Below, piece after piece: positions 6,921 through 16,691 of a stretch of DNA of 64,000 bases. Numbering within the stretch: position 1 is the stretch's first letter; the number at the start of each line of letters is the position of its first letter. The notes below the pieces were generated by a model that was given only the letters and a program-made list of their open reading frames with translations, did not search any database and was not told where the DNA came from. Made by a program: the position numbers and the translations under genes. Source of the DNA: Marinobacter litoralis (GTDB lineage Bacteria > Pseudomonadota > Gammaproteobacteria > Pseudomonadales > Oleiphilaceae); the NCBI RefSeq assembly GCF_016427555.1, contig NZ_JAELVS010000002.1, positions 124,001 through 188,000 of the forward strand. The letters are read 5' to 3'.

Positions 6921-9845
6921 ATGGCGGCAGTGACAGACAACGTAATCCATCCGGCTTTCGAGAAACTTCGTAGTCACCGGATTAGCACCCTCAACCTGGA
7001 CGTTGAGGAGTATCGCCACAAAAAGACCGGTGCGCGTCATTTGCATCTGGCGGCGGATAACGATGAAAACGTGTTTTTTGTAGCCCTTCGCACCTTCCCG
7101 ATGGATTCCACCGGGGTAGCTCACGTTCTGGAACACACAGCCTTGTGCGGCAGCGAGCGTTTTCCGGTGCGCGATCCGTTCTTCATGATGATTCGCCGTT
7201 CGTTGAACACGTTCATGAACGCTTTCACCAGCAGCGACTGGACGGCTTATCCGTTTGCCAGCATGAACCGGAAAGATTTCGACAATCTGTTGACGGTGTA
7301 TCTGGACTCGGTGTTTTTCTCCAAACTCGACCCACTGGATTTTGCGCAGGAAGGGCATCGTTTGGAATTTGAAAAGCCGGATGACCCAAACAGCGACCTG
7401 GTATACCGGGGAGTGGTTTACAACGAGATGAAGGGTGCGATGAGCGCGCCGACCTCACAGTTGTGGCAGAACCTGTCCAGCCATCTGTTCCAAACAACCA
7501 CCTATCACTACAACAGTGGTGGTGAGCCAGACCATATCGTGGACTTGAGCTACGACGATCTGGTGAAGTTTTATCGTCATCACTACCATCCGAGTAACGC
7601 GATTTTTGCCACTTACGGAAATATTCCGGCCCATGAGCATCATGAGAAGTTTGAAGAGCTGGCGCTGAAGCGTTTCGAGCATCAGGAAGTCAAACTCCCG
7701 GTACACGACGAAAAGCGGATGTTCTCTCCGATGCGGGTAGAGCAGGGCTACGCGGTGAGCGAGGGCGAGGACACCGAGGCGAAAACCCACATTGTGATGG
7801 GGTGGTTGCTGGGGCACAGCTTTGATCTGCAGGAGAACCTGGAAGCTCAGTTGCTGGCGTCTGTACTGTTCGAGAACAGCGCCTCGCCAATGATGCGGGC
7901 ACTGGAAACCACAGACATTGGCCATGCGCCGTCGCCTATGTGCGGGCTTGAGGACTCTAACCGTGAAATGACGTTCGTGTGTGGCATTGAAGGCAGTGAG
8001 CCGGGCCGGCGCGAAGACCTGGAAGCTTTGGTTGAAGAGACTCTGGCGAAGGTGGTGGAAGAAGGCGTCAGCCCGGAACGGCTTGAGGCCATTCTTCATC
8101 AGCTGGAATTGCACCAGCGGGAAATTGCCGGTGACGGCTTCCCCTATGGCTTGCAGCTGATCATGCAGGCCATTTCACCCATGGTTCACGGGGGTGATCC
8201 GGTTGAATTGCTTGATCTTGAACCTGTGCTGGCCACGCTACGCGAAAAAATCAAAGATCCCGAGTATGTGCCGGGCCTGATTCGCCGCAAGCTGTTGGAA
8301 AACCCGCACCGGGTTACCTTGACCCTGCGCCCGGATGAAAAGCTGGAAGGCGCCCATCAGGCCGCGTTGAGAGAGTCACTGGCCAAGCGTAAAGCCAGCC
8401 TCACTGACGAGGAAGTGAAGCTGATTGTGGAGCGTGCAAAGGCTCTGGAAGAGCGCCAGCTTCGCAAGGATGACGACTCGATTTTGCCCAAAGTAGGTTT
8501 GTCCGATGTGCCGCTGCAGATGCCCGAGCCAGAAGGCAAGTACGACGCTGAAACCGGCGCTACCCTCTATGCCCGCGGCACCAACGGGTTGGTCTACCAG
8601 CAAATTGTACTGCCTGTTCCGGCATTGAGTGAGGAAGAGCTGTTGCTGCTGCCTTACTACACCACGCTGATTTCCGAAGTCGGGTGTGGCGAGTTGGACT
8701 ACCTGCAAATGCAGGATCGTATTTCGGCGGAATCTGGCGGTATTGGCGCTTCGTTCCTTGCCAAAGGGCAGATTGATGACGTTCAGGCCATGTCTGGCTA
8801 TCTGATTTTCAGTGGTAAAGCTCTGTCCCGCAACAGCGGCGAGCTGACTCAGCTGCTTAAAGATGTGTACAGCGGTGCGCGTTTTGATGAGAAGGAGCGT
8901 GTTCGGGAGATCATCGCCCAGGTGCGTGCGCGGCGGGAGCAAGCGGTTACCGGCAGTGGCCATGGCTTGGCCATGGGGGCGGCGGCTCAGGGGTTGAGCC
9001 CGGGTTCCTGGTTGAGTTTCCGGTTGGGTGGTCTTGCGGGTATCCGAGGCACCAAAGAGCTTGATAAATCGCTGAACGACGAATCCGAACTGGCTAAGTT
9101 CTGTGACAGTCTTGGGGCTTTACATGAAAAGATTCGCAAGCAGGGGCGCCAATTCCTGTTGATTGGCGAGGAAGCGCAGCTGGCTCCCATGCTGGATAGC
9201 GTGAAGACCTGCTGGCAGGACGGCGGTGCCCAGGTTGAGGGCGACTGGTCGATGAAACCGGTGAGCTACAAAACCAGAGAAGCCTGGCTGACCTCCACTC
9301 AGGTGAACTTCTGTGCCAAAGCCTACGCAACGGTCGCGGTTGATCATCCGGATGCAGCCGCGTTGACGGTATTGGGCGGGTTCCTGCGCAACGGATACCT
9401 GCACCGGGCGATTCGTGAAAAAGGTGGCGCATACGGCGGGGGCGCCGGACAGGATAGCGTGAACGGTGTGTTCCGTTTCTTCTCCTACCGCGACCCGCGG
9501 TTTGCAGAAACGCTGGATGATTTCGATGCGGCGCTAAACTGGCTCCGAGCAGAAGAGCATGACGAGCAGTCACTGGAGGAAGCGATTCTGGGCGTGATTG
9601 GTCAGCTGGATCGCCCGCACTCTCCGGCAGGAGCGGCACGACATGCGTTCCACAACAATCTTTTTGGTCGCACCCCTGAGCAGCGGGCCCGATTCCGTGA
9701 GCGGGTATTGAACGTAACACTGGATGAAATGCGGCGGGTCGCCGACACCTGGCTGAAGCCGGAAGATGCCAGCGTGGCGGTCATCACCAGCCCGGATAAT
9801 CGAGGCGTGGCAGAACAGCTGGGCCTGAGTATTCAGGAACTGTAA
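6921..9845 (+). CDS. PreP-type M16C zinc metallopeptidase (presequence protease family)
   Basis: This 974-residue protein has the inverted zinc motif HxxEH as HVLEH at residues 68-72 (two His ligands and the catalytic Glu), followed by TALCGSERFPVRDPF as in PreP/Cym1. Four M16 half-domains fit the length, with the second inactive pair toward the C-terminus (GAYGGGAGQDS). The enzymes degrade unfolded peptides in a closed chamber. There is no signal peptide, so it is probably cytoplasmic. The ATG at 6921, preceded by TAGGAT, is preferred to one at 6903. A strong terminator follows. Confidence 0.9.
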   Translation: MAAVTDNVIHPAFEKLRSHRISTLNLDVEEYRHKKTGARHLHLAADNDENVFFVALRTFPMDSTGVAHVLEHTALCGSERFPVRDPFFMMIRRSLNTFMNAFTSSDWTAYPFASMNRKDFDNLLTVYLDSVFFSKLDPLDFAQEGHRLEFEKPDDPNSDLVYRGVVYNEMKGAMSAPTSQLWQNLSSHLFQTTTYHYNSGGEPDHIVDLSYDDLVKFYRHHYHPSNAIFATYGNIPAHEHHEKFEELALKRFEHQEVKLPVHDEKRMFSPMRVEQGYAVSEGEDTEAKTHIVMGWLLGHSFDLQENLEAQLLASVLFENSASPMMRALETTDIGHAPSPMCGLEDSNREMTFVCGIEGSEPGRREDLEALVEETLAKVVEEGVSPERLEAILHQLELHQREIAGDGFPYGLQLIMQAISPMVHGGDPVELLDLEPVLATLREKIKDPEYVPGLIRRKLLENPHRVTLTLRPDEKLEGAHQAALRESLAKRKASLTDEEVKLIVERAKALEERQLRKDDDSILPKVGLSDVPLQMPEPEGKYDAETGATLYARGTNGLVYQQIVLPVPALSEEELLLLPYYTTLISEVGCGELDYLQMQDRISAESGGIGASFLAKGQIDDVQAMSGYLIFSGKALSRNSGELTQLLKDVYSGARFDEKERVREIIAQVRARREQAVTGSGHGLAMGAAAQGLSPGSWLSFRLGGLAGIRGTKELDKSLNDESELAKFCDSLGALHEKIRKQGRQFLLIGEEAQLAPMLDSVKTCWQDGGAQVEGDWSMKPVSYKTREAWLTSTQVNFCAKAYATVAVDHPDAAALTVLGGFLRNGYLHRAIREKGGAYGGGAGQDSVNGVFRFFSYRDPRFAETLDDFDAALNWLRAEEHDEQSLEEAILGVIGQLDRPHSPAGAARHAFHNNLFGRTPEQRARFRERVLNVTLDEMRRVADTWLKPEDASVAVITSPDNRGVAEQLGLSIQEL

Positions 9846-9867
9846 ATTTCGCTTGTCGCGTTCGATT

Positions 9868-9906
9868 AAGGGTGGGGGGCGTGAACCTCCCACCCTTTTT
9901 GTTTTT
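9868..9906 (+). terminator. Terminator after the M16 protease gene
   Basis: The stem AAGGGTGGG/CCCACCCTT (9868-9876 with 9889-9897) is extended by further G-C pairs near the loop and followed by a T-rich tract with one G. It may also serve ppsR, which converges on it. Confidence 0.8.
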
Positions 9907-9912
9907 AACCGC

Positions 9913-10728
9913 TTATCGGTGACGCTTGAGACCGGTTGAAACCATGATCCGTGTGGAGATTTCTTCAACCGAGTAGGCCGTCGTATTCAGGTAAGGGATG
10001 CGCTCCCGTTTGTACATTAGCTCGATTTCCTCCACTTCATGCATGCATTGTTGCATGGAGGAGTAGCGTGAATTGGGGCGACGTTCGTTACGAATGGTGG
10101 CCAAGCGTTCCGGCTGGATGGTCAGGCCAAACAGTTTTTGTTTGTGAGATCGCAGAGCGCTCGGCATTTTCTGATCGTCCAGATCTTCTTCGGTGATCGG
10201 GTAGTTTGCCGCTTTGATGCCGTATTGCAGAGCCAGATACAGGCAGGTCGGGGTTTTGCCGCTTCGGGATGCGCCAATCAGGATTAAATCAGCCTCGTCG
10301 TAGTGCCGTGTTCTGGCGCCGTCGTCGTTATCCAGGGCAAAATTGACTGCGTGAATCCGGCGTTCGTAACTGCTGATGTTGTTGATGGCGTGAGATTTTC
10401 CGACCGAGTAGGAGGACGATGAATTTAGTTCGCGCTCCAGTGGGTTCAGGAAGGTGCCGAATATATCAACCATGAAGCCTTTGGCATCGCTGACGATCTC
10501 GCGAATGGCGCTGTTAACGATGGTGTCGAACACTAACGGGCGTTCACCATCGATTTCAGCGGCGGTGTTGATGCGTTTAACCATTTCCCGTGCTTTTTCT
10601 TCATCATCGATATACGGCACGGTAATGCGTTCGAATTCAATCTTTTCAAACTGGGCCAAGAGCGCGTGTCCCAGTGCTTCCGCGGTCAGGCCGGTGCCGT
10701 CCGAGATAAAAAAAGCAGTTCTTTTCAT
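9913..10728 (-). CDS. ppsR: PEP synthase regulatory protein (bifunctional kinase/pyrophosphorylase, DUF299)
   Basis: PpsR inactivates PEP synthase by ADP-dependent phosphorylation of its active-site region and reactivates it by Pi-dependent removal. The family P-loop [10 protein letters not shown] is at residues 152-161, and the N-terminal [19 protein letters not shown] is characteristic. The start is set at ATG 10728 (MKRTAFF) because GGAAG lies just upstream; this gives 271 residues, the usual length. It is divergent from ppsA, its target, with about 115 bp between the starts, the same arrangement as in enterobacteria. Confidence 0.93.
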   Translation of the reverse strand: MKRTAFFISDGTGLTAEALGHALLAQFEKIEFERITVPYIDDEEKAREMVKRINTAAEIDGERPLVFDTIVNSAIREIVSDAKGFMVDIFGTFLNPLERELNSSSSYSVGKSHAINNISSYERRIHAVNFALDNDDGARTRHYDEADLILIGASRSGKTPTCLYLALQYGIKAANYPITEEDLDDQKMPSALRSHKQKLFGLTIQPERLATIRNERRPNSRYSSMQQCMHEVEEIELMYKRERIPYLNTTAYSVEEISTRIMVSTGLKRHR

Positions 10729-10842
10729 GGTTTCTTCCACTCAGGTTTTAAGGCTGTTCTCTAGGTAATTTCCGCAGCTTACAGTATTATACTCGCCAGT
10801 TTCGAGACTCCGCGCCACTCAAGATACAAGGGAGACCACGCT

Positions 10843-13215
10843 TTGGAAGATTACATTATCTGGTTTGACCACCTAGGAATGTCCGATGTTGACCGTGTTG
10901 GGGGTAAAAACGCGTCCCTCGGTGAAATGATCAGTAATCTGGCCAATGCAGGTGTTACCGTCCCAGGCGGTTTTGCCACTACAGCACATGCATACCGAGA
11001 GTTTCTGGCGACAGACGGGCTGAAAGATCGTATCGATCAGGCTCTGGATGCGCTGGATGTGAATGACGTAAATGAGTTGGCCCGGGTTGGCTCACAGATC
11101 CGTCAGTGGGTTATTGATACCGACTTTCCCGAGCCGCTTGAAAATGCTCTGAAAGAAGCCTACGAAAATCTTCGCGCCGGAAACGACGCCATGGCTGTAG
11201 CCGTGCGCTCCTCCGCAACCGCTGAAGATCTGCCGGACGCTTCGTTTGCGGGCCAGCAGGAAACCTTCCTGAACGTGGTTGGTCTTGAGCAGGTACGCAC
11301 CTCTGTTAAAGAAGTGTTCGCCTCTTTGTTCAACGACCGCGCCATTTCGTACCGGGTCCACCACGGCTTTGATCACAAGCTGGTTGCGCTGTCGGCCGGT
11401 ATTCAGAAAATGGTTCGTAGTGAAACCGCCTCCAGTGGCGTTATGTTTACGCTGGATACCGAATCCGGTTTCCGCGACGTTGTTTTCATCACGTCGTCCT
11501 ACGGCTTGGGTGAAACCGTGGTTCAGGGCGCTGTAAACCCTGACGAGTTTTACGTACACAAGCCCACCTTGGCGGCCAACCGCCCGGCGGTATTGCGTCG
11601 TAACCTGGGCAGCAAAGCCATCAAGATGGTTTATCACACAGACCCGGGCGAAGGTAAATTTGTTGAAACCGTGAAGGTGGATATGGAAGAGCGTACGCGT
11701 TTCTCCATCACCGATGCGGAAGTCGAAGAGTTGGCCAAGCAGGCCATGATCATCGAAAAGCACTACCAGCGCCCGATGGATATCGAATGGGCGAAAGACG
11801 GTGACGACGGCAAGATTTACATTGTTCAGGCCCGTCCGGAAACCGTTAAGAGCCGCGCTTCTGCCAACGTTATGGAGCGTTACCTGCTGAAAGAAACCGG
11901 CAAGGTTCTGATCGAAGGCCGCAGTATCGGCCACAAGATCGGCAGCGGTCCGGTCAAAATCATCACCAGCATTAACGAGATGGATCGGGTTCAGCCCGGC
12001 GACGTTCTGGTGACCGACATGACAGACCCCGACTGGGAGCCTGTTATGAAGCGTGCCTCTGCCATCGTGACTGACCGTGGCGGCCGTACATGTCACGCCG
12101 CGATCATTGCCCGCGAATTGGGTATCCCGGCGGTTGTAGGTTGCGGTGATGCCACCGAAGAACTGAAAGATGGCCAGAACGTCACCGTATCTTGTGCGGA
12201 AGGCGATACCGGTTTCATCTACGAAGGCGCTCTTGATTTCGAGCTGCGTGAAAACACCGTGGATTCCATGCCCAACATACCGTTCAAGATCATGATGAAC
12301 GTGGGCAACCCGGACCGTGCGTTTGATTTCCAGTCTCTGCCCAGCGAAGGTGTTGGCCTGGCACGTCTGGAATTCATCATCAACCGGATGATCGGTGTGC
12401 ACCCGAAGGCGCTGCTGAACTACGACGGCTTGCCGGGTGACATCAAGCAGACTGTCGATAAGCGTATTTCCGGTTACAGCTCACCGGTTGATTTCTACGT
12501 AGACAAGCTGGTGGAAGGCATCTCGACGCTGGCGGCTGCGTTTGCGCCGAAGAAAGTGATTGTTCGCTTGTCGGACTTCAAATCCAATGAATACGCCAAC
12601 CTGATTGGCGGTACCTTGTACGAGCCAGATGAAGAAAACCCGATGCTGGGCTTCCGTGGCGCGTCTCGCTACATCTCTGAAACCTTCCGTGACTGTTTCG
12701 AGCTGGAATGCCGTGCACTCAAGAAAGTGCGTGACGAAATGGGGCTGACCAACGTTGAAGTGATGGTTCCGTTTGTGCGCACCGTTGGTGAAGCCGAGCA
12801 AGTGGTTCAATTGCTGGCTGAGAACGGCCTGAAGCGTGGTGAGAATGGCCTTCGCCTGATCATGATGTGCGAGCTGCCCGCGAACGCCATTCTGGCTGAG
12901 CAGTTCCTGGAGCACTTTGACGGCTTCTCGATCGGCTCGAACGACTTGACGCAGCTTACTCTGGGGCTGGACCGGGATTCCGGCATCATTGCGCACCTGT
13001 TTGATGAGCGTAACGAAGCGGTCAAAGCGCTGCTGTCCAATGCTATTCAGGCTTGCCGTAAGGCCGGTAAGTACATTGGTATCTGTGGCCAGGGACCGTC
13101 GGATCACCCCGATCTTGCCAAGTGGCTGATGGATGAAGGTATCGATACGGTCTCTTTGAACCCGGATTCCGTTCTGGATACCTGGTTCTTCCTGGCTGAC
13201 GAGAAAATCGACTGA
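10843..13215 (+). CDS. ppsA: Phosphoenolpyruvate synthase (pyruvate, water dikinase)
   Basis: Converts pyruvate, ATP and water to PEP, AMP and Pi, the gluconeogenic entry from pyruvate or lactate. It has 790 residues in the order ATP-grasp (about 1-340), phosphohistidine domain (about 380-460) and TIM-barrel PEP-binding domain. H418 in [14 protein letters not shown] is the phosphorylated histidine. The sequence near the C-terminus [11 protein letters not shown] holds the catalytic cysteine. The start is a TTG at 10843, preceded by AAGGGAG. rraA follows 28 bp later, probably in the same transcript. Confidence 0.97.
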   Translation: MEDYIIWFDHLGMSDVDRVGGKNASLGEMISNLANAGVTVPGGFATTAHAYREFLATDGLKDRIDQALDALDVNDVNELARVGSQIRQWVIDTDFPEPLENALKEAYENLRAGNDAMAVAVRSSATAEDLPDASFAGQQETFLNVVGLEQVRTSVKEVFASLFNDRAISYRVHHGFDHKLVALSAGIQKMVRSETASSGVMFTLDTESGFRDVVFITSSYGLGETVVQGAVNPDEFYVHKPTLAANRPAVLRRNLGSKAIKMVYHTDPGEGKFVETVKVDMEERTRFSITDAEVEELAKQAMIIEKHYQRPMDIEWAKDGDDGKIYIVQARPETVKSRASANVMERYLLKETGKVLIEGRSIGHKIGSGPVKIITSINEMDRVQPGDVLVTDMTDPDWEPVMKRASAIVTDRGGRTCHAAIIARELGIPAVVGCGDATEELKDGQNVTVSCAEGDTGFIYEGALDFELRENTVDSMPNIPFKIMMNVGNPDRAFDFQSLPSEGVGLARLEFIINRMIGVHPKALLNYDGLPGDIKQTVDKRISGYSSPVDFYVDKLVEGISTLAAAFAPKKVIVRLSDFKSNEYANLIGGTLYEPDEENPMLGFRGASRYISETFRDCFELECRALKKVRDEMGLTNVEVMVPFVRTVGEAEQVVQLLAENGLKRGENGLRLIMMCELPANAILAEQFLEHFDGFSIGSNDLTQLTLGLDRDSGIIAHLFDERNEAVKALLSNAIQACRKAGKYIGICGQGPSDHPDLAKWLMDEGIDTVSLNPDSVLDTWFFLADEKID

Positions 13216-13243
13216 ACCGAAAACGGGAAAGGAGAACGAAAGC

Positions 13244-13723
13244 GTGAGCAATATTATTACGCCGGATCTGTGCGATGAGTTTCCGGAAGTGCAGGTGGTT
13301 GAGCCTGGCTTTAACAACTACGGTGGCATTCGTCAGTTCGGCGGTGAGATCGTTACTGTAAAGTGCTTTGAAGACAACTCTGTGGTTAAAGAGCAGGTAG
13401 GTCTGCCGGGCAATGGCCGTGTGATGGTTGTTGACGGTGGTGCTTCAAAGCGCAATGCCTTGCTGGGAGACATGCTGGCCGAGAAAGCCGCTGAAAACGG
13501 CTGGGCTGGATTGATCATCTACGGCTGCATTCGTGATGTGGACGAGATTGGCCAGACCAAGCTGGGCGTTCAGGCTCTGGGCACGGTTCCGCGCAAAACG
13601 GAAAAACGCAATATTGGTGATCTGAACATCCCGGTAACCTTCCACGGCGTGACTTTCCATCCGGGCCAGTACGTTTATGCCGACAACAATGGCATCATCG
13701 TATCGGAGAAGCCTCTGGTGTAA
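13244..13723 (+). CDS. rraA: Ribonuclease E activity regulator RraA
   Basis: This 159-residue protein has the RraA fold, with [25 protein letters not shown] and the substrate-pocket-like [10 protein letters not shown] near the middle. In E. coli, RraA binds the RNase E C-terminal scaffold and the helicase RhlB and slows mRNA decay. Some relatives are 4-hydroxy-4-methyl-2-oxoglutarate aldolases, so enzymatic activity cannot be ruled out. The start is GTG at 13244 with GGAGAA upstream. It lies 28 bp behind ppsA and ahead of a strong terminator, so its expression is probably tied to gluconeogenesis. Confidence 0.92.
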   Translation: MSNIITPDLCDEFPEVQVVEPGFNNYGGIRQFGGEIVTVKCFEDNSVVKEQVGLPGNGRVMVVDGGASKRNALLGDMLAEKAAENGWAGLIIYGCIRDVDEIGQTKLGVQALGTVPRKTEKRNIGDLNIPVTFHGVTFHPGQYVYADNNGIIVSEKPLV

Positions 13724-13746
13724 GCCAGAGTTTTCTCGGCGGATAC

Positions 13747-13780
13747 AAAAACGGCGACCTTATGGGTCGCCGTTTTTTTT
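13747..13780 (+). terminator. Terminator of the ppsA-rraA operon
   Basis: The stem AAACGGCGACC/GGTCGCCGTTT with a short TTATG-type loop is followed by eight T. The A run on the other side makes it usable for the convergent PilZ gene, which ends 10 bp beyond it. Confidence 0.9.
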
Positions 13781-13790
13781 GCCGAAAACT

Positions 13791-14078
13791 CTATCGGACT
13801 TCGAGGATGTTGATGCCCAAGATGTACCCCGACTCATCCGGGGCGCAGCGTAACACTTCACCAACGGTTTCCAGGGGCGGAAACTGGTCTCCGGCGGCTT
13901 CCATCACCGTTTTTACCTCTGCACCAACCGGAAAAGGGCGATCTACCTGAAGCTGCATACCCGCGGCGCTGAGGTCTTGGCAAATTCCAGTGATGGTTTC
14001 ACCGCTGCTGTCGGTGATCTGGATGGTGCTGTTGACCTGCATCCGGTAGAAATCCCGTTTTTCCGAATAGTCTTTCAT
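13791..14078 (-). CDS. PilZ-domain protein
   Basis: A single PilZ domain of 95 residues. The N-terminal EKRDFYRMQV supplies the RxxxR c-di-GMP motif (R8 and R12) and DLSAAGMQL the D/NxSxxG motif, so cyclic di-GMP binding is plausible. No other domain is present; it would act as an adaptor. It starts 3 nt after the stop of the SH3/coiled-coil gene and is certainly co-transcribed with it. Confidence 0.85.
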   Translation of the reverse strand: MKDYSEKRDFYRMQVNSTIQITDSSGETITGICQDLSAAGMQLQVDRPFPVGAEVKTVMEAAGDQFPPLETVGEVLRCAPDESGYILGINILEVR

Positions 14079-14081
14079 GGC

Positions 14082-14759
14082 TTAGGCCCAGTTATCGGTT
14101 TTCCGTGTTGGCTTGAGCATTGGAATGATCAGTGCCAGTAGCACGCCGCCGAACACCAATCCAGCGCCCAGCAGCATGAAGTCAGATTCGCGGCCCGCTT
14201 CCAATCGTTCGTTCTCGGCGGTGAGTATTTCCAGATCGTTCTGCAATCTCTGATTTTCTTCCCGCAGTTCCCGGTTACGGCGCTCCAGATTGATGGAGTC
14301 GGCAGCAATGCTTTTTATTCTGCTCAGTTCATCTTGCAGGTTTTTGGTCTGGCTGGACAAATTGCTTTCGGTACTTTGAAGCGTGTCTCGCTCCTCGGTA
14401 ACGGCTGACAGCTGTTCGCGAAGTCTGGCAGCCTCTTGTTTTGCTTTTTCCATTTCCCGATTAGCTCGGGCAAGCAGATCTTTGGCAACAGGCGTTTTGC
14501 TGATGTATTGGGAGGAAACCCAGCCTACAGTGCCTTTCGGCGTGCGAACTTTGGAGTAGCCTTCTTGAGTTTCGATCAGTTCAAGAGGCGTGCCGGTTGG
14601 AACGGCATTCTCGATGATTCGAAACTGCGTGCCGGCCCCTGATCGGACGGGGAGGTAGAGTTGGTCGTCAACCCATACGGTTCGCGCCTGAGCTACGGAT
14701 ATGGAACTGAAAATAATAAGAAAGCTTAGAGCAAGGCGAAGCGGTGTCACTGGTTGCAT
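14082..14759 (-). CDS. SH3-domain/coiled-coil membrane protein (YgiM/TIGR04211 type)
   Basis: The N-terminal signal peptide ends near AQA (about residue 24). A bacterial SH3 domain follows (about 25-90, with WVDDQLYLPVRSGAG and GTVGWVSSQYI). A long heptad-rich coiled coil (about 95-195) leads to a C-terminal transmembrane helix (about 198-215) and a short basic cytoplasmic tail. This matches the YgiM-like family, whose role is unknown; the SH3 domain probably faces the periplasm. It precedes the PilZ gene in a two-gene operon. Confidence 0.82.
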   Translation of the reverse strand: MQPVTPLRLALSFLIIFSSISVAQARTVWVDDQLYLPVRSGAGTQFRIIENAVPTGTPLELIETQEGYSKVRTPKGTVGWVSSQYISKTPVAKDLLARANREMEKAKQEAARLREQLSAVTEERDTLQSTESNLSSQTKNLQDELSRIKSIAADSINLERRNRELREENQRLQNDLEILTAENERLEAGRESDFMLLGAGLVFGGVLLALIIPMLKPTRKTDNWA

Positions 14760-14891
14760 TCCCTGAGTTTGACGATAGTTAGATAATATAAGGCAACAAT
14801 TTTGTCACAGCTTGACCTGTATTCAAGCAGTCCCGCGTTACAATCCGCTCATACTGTGCGCTGGCGCCCGAAGTGGGGTGGCCTCGCGAGG

Positions 14892-15191
14892 TTAAGGCAG
14901 CACGACCTTGTACGGTTTGACAGTGACCGATTGGTAAACACCAGCCTCAATGTAAGGGTCGGCATCGGCCCAGGCCTGGGCGGATTCCAGAGAGTCGAAT
15001 TCGGCTATCACCAGACTGCCGGTGAAACCGGAGTCGCCCGGATCTTCGGTATCAATCGCAGGATGTGGCCCGGCCACAAGCAAACGACCGTCTGCTTTCA
15101 GTGCTTCGAGCCGGGCAAGATGAGCCGGGCGTGCCTGCTTGCGAAGAGCCAGGCTGTTAGCAACGTCTTCGCTCATGATCGCGTAATACAT
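14892..15191 (-). CDS. yciI: YciI family protein
   Basis: A 99-residue alpha-beta barrel protein with [18 protein letters not shown] at the start, [22 protein letters not shown] in the middle and [22 protein letters not shown] near the end. The His and Asp of the first helix and loop are the putative active-site pair of the family. The start at 15191 follows GGAG; a farther ATG at 15203 is less likely. Function in cells is poorly defined. It is divergent from the PHP gene, 87 bp apart. Confidence 0.85.
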   Translation of the reverse strand: MYYAIMSEDVANSLALRKQARPAHLARLEALKADGRLLVAGPHPAIDTEDPGDSGFTGSLVIAEFDSLESAQAWADADPYIEAGVYQSVTVKPYKVVLP

Positions 15192-15278
15192 AGAGTGCTC
15201 CAATGTCGGTGGGGCCAGTGTTAGGGCAAGCAGCGCAAGGCTGATACACTGTTAGCCTCATTATTATCAGGATTGGAT

Positions 15279-16145
15279 GTGACTATACCTCAAGACCCAA
15301 GACCATGCATTGATCTGCATTGCCATAGCACGGCGTCTGACGGTGCGCTAGCACCCGCCGAGCTGGTGGCCCGTGCGATTGAAAAGGGGGTTAGTCATCT
15401 GGCTCTCACCGATCACGATACGATTGCGGGGCTTCCTGAAGCTCGAGAAGCAGCCATCGCAGGCGGGCTGAGCTTGATCAATGGTGTCGAGTTGTCGTGT
15501 GTGTGGCGAACGTACACCATCCATGTAGTTGGCCTTGATTTTGACGAGGCGAGCCCCGCATTCCTAAAGGCGTTGTCGATTCAGAATGAAAACCGCTGGC
15601 AGCGCGCCCGAATCATTGCGGACAAGCTATCGCGCCTGAAGGTGGATTCATTGCTGGAAAAGGCGACGGCGTTGGCGGGCGGAGATGTGCCCGGGCGTCC
15701 GCATTTTGCCCAGGCGCTGGTGGATGCAGAGGTGGTTCCGAAGGTGGCTCACGCCTTTAAGCGCCACTTGGGGGCGGGCAAGCCGGGCGATGTGAAGGCT
15801 TGTTGGCCGGAACTGAGTGAGGTGCTGCAATGGATTCACGATGCCGGGGGCATTGCGGTTCTGGCGCACCCTCGCAAATACAAGTTGTCAGCGACCCGGT
15901 TGAGAGAGTTGGTGCACGATTTTGGTAAGGCGGGTGGTCGCGCCATTGAGGTTTCGATAGCCGGGCAATCCAGTGGTGATCTGGGGTTTGTTGCCGAGCT
16001 TGCGAGGCGAGAAGGTTTGTTGGCGTCCCAGGGCAGCGATTTCCATTTCCCGGGAGCGGGTTGGTGCGAGCTGGGCCGAATACCAAAAATGCCAGAGGGG
16101 CTGGAGCCCGTCTGGCATCATTTCCGTGAACCTGTTCGCGGGTAA
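15279..16145 (+). CDS. rnm: PHP-domain 5'-3' exoribonuclease/phosphoesterase (RNase AM, YciV/TrpH)
   Basis: The PHP metal motifs are visible: DLHCHSTASDG near residues 12-22, LTDHDTI, and later VLAHPRKYK and QGSDFHFPG. E. coli YciV (RNase AM) trims 5' ends of rRNAs and acts on 3',5'-nucleotide bisphosphates. The start is taken as GTG 15279, which stands 6 nt after AGGA; a TTG at 15273 abuts that site. The product has 288 residues, the normal length. Its 3' end meets the convergent UPF0149 gene with one base between stops. Confidence 0.85.
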   Translation: MTIPQDPRPCIDLHCHSTASDGALAPAELVARAIEKGVSHLALTDHDTIAGLPEAREAAIAGGLSLINGVELSCVWRTYTIHVVGLDFDEASPAFLKALSIQNENRWQRARIIADKLSRLKVDSLLEKATALAGGDVPGRPHFAQALVDAEVVPKVAHAFKRHLGAGKPGDVKACWPELSEVLQWIHDAGGIAVLAHPRKYKLSATRLRELVHDFGKAGGRAIEVSIAGQSSGDLGFVAELARREGLLASQGSDFHFPGAGWCELGRIPKMPEGLEPVWHHFREPVRG

Positions 16146-16146
16146 C

Positions 16147-16689
16147 CTACTCCGGCGAGTGGAACAACAGGTACAGGTCTGTCAGTGAGTCCGGAATGGC
16201 TTCTGCCATACGGCCTGCAACCTGCTCGTCTTCGCGAGCGCGCTGGAAGTCTTCATCTTCAAACAGGCCGGACAGTGTCAGGATTGGCACCATCAGATCG
16301 GCCACTTCTTCTTCAGCGGCTTCTTCCATCCACTTGTCTTCGTTTTCGAGGAAGGTTTCGACAAAGCCTGCGCACCAGTTTTCCAGCGCATTCATTGGGT
16401 CGCCGTCTTCGGGCTCTGGCAGTTCCAGTGCATGACCCATGTCCAGAGACTGGGTCATGTCCCGGGTAAGACTGCTAACGCATCGGGCGAAGACTTCGGG
16501 CACTTTGCCGTCGGGTAGGGCGTCGGAACCTGTGGCCAGGCGGAAGATGTCTTCCACCTGTAGGTTGACCGGCCCGATCACGCTGGCGCAGACAGCTCCG
16601 TGCAGGCCGAAGAAGTCCAGGGCCTCGTCGCCCCAGGGCTCTGCAAAGAGGATGTCTTCCAGTGCTTCAATGTCGGAATTGGTCAGCAT
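16147..16689 (-). CDS. UPF0149 family protein (YgfB/YecA type)
   Basis: This 180-residue acidic, helical protein begins MLTNSDIEALEDIL and contains ENWCAGFVETFLENEDKW, the family signature. The C-terminal SEC-C zinc motif found in some YecA proteins is absent. No enzymatic role is known. The ATG at 16689 lies 2 nt after the rne stop, with GAGGA upstream, so it is translationally linked to rne. Confidence 0.85.
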   Translation of the reverse strand: MLTNSDIEALEDILFAEPWGDEALDFFGLHGAVCASVIGPVNLQVEDIFRLATGSDALPDGKVPEVFARCVSSLTRDMTQSLDMGHALELPEPEDGDPMNALENWCAGFVETFLENEDKWMEEAAEEEVADLMVPILTLSGLFEDEDFQRAREDEQVAGRMAEAIPDSLTDLYLLFHSPE

Positions 16690-16691
16690 AA

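Noticed and set aside
11092-12402. Long open frame antisense to ppsA
   Set aside because: It lies entirely inside a strongly conserved enzyme gene; the translation resembles no protein family.
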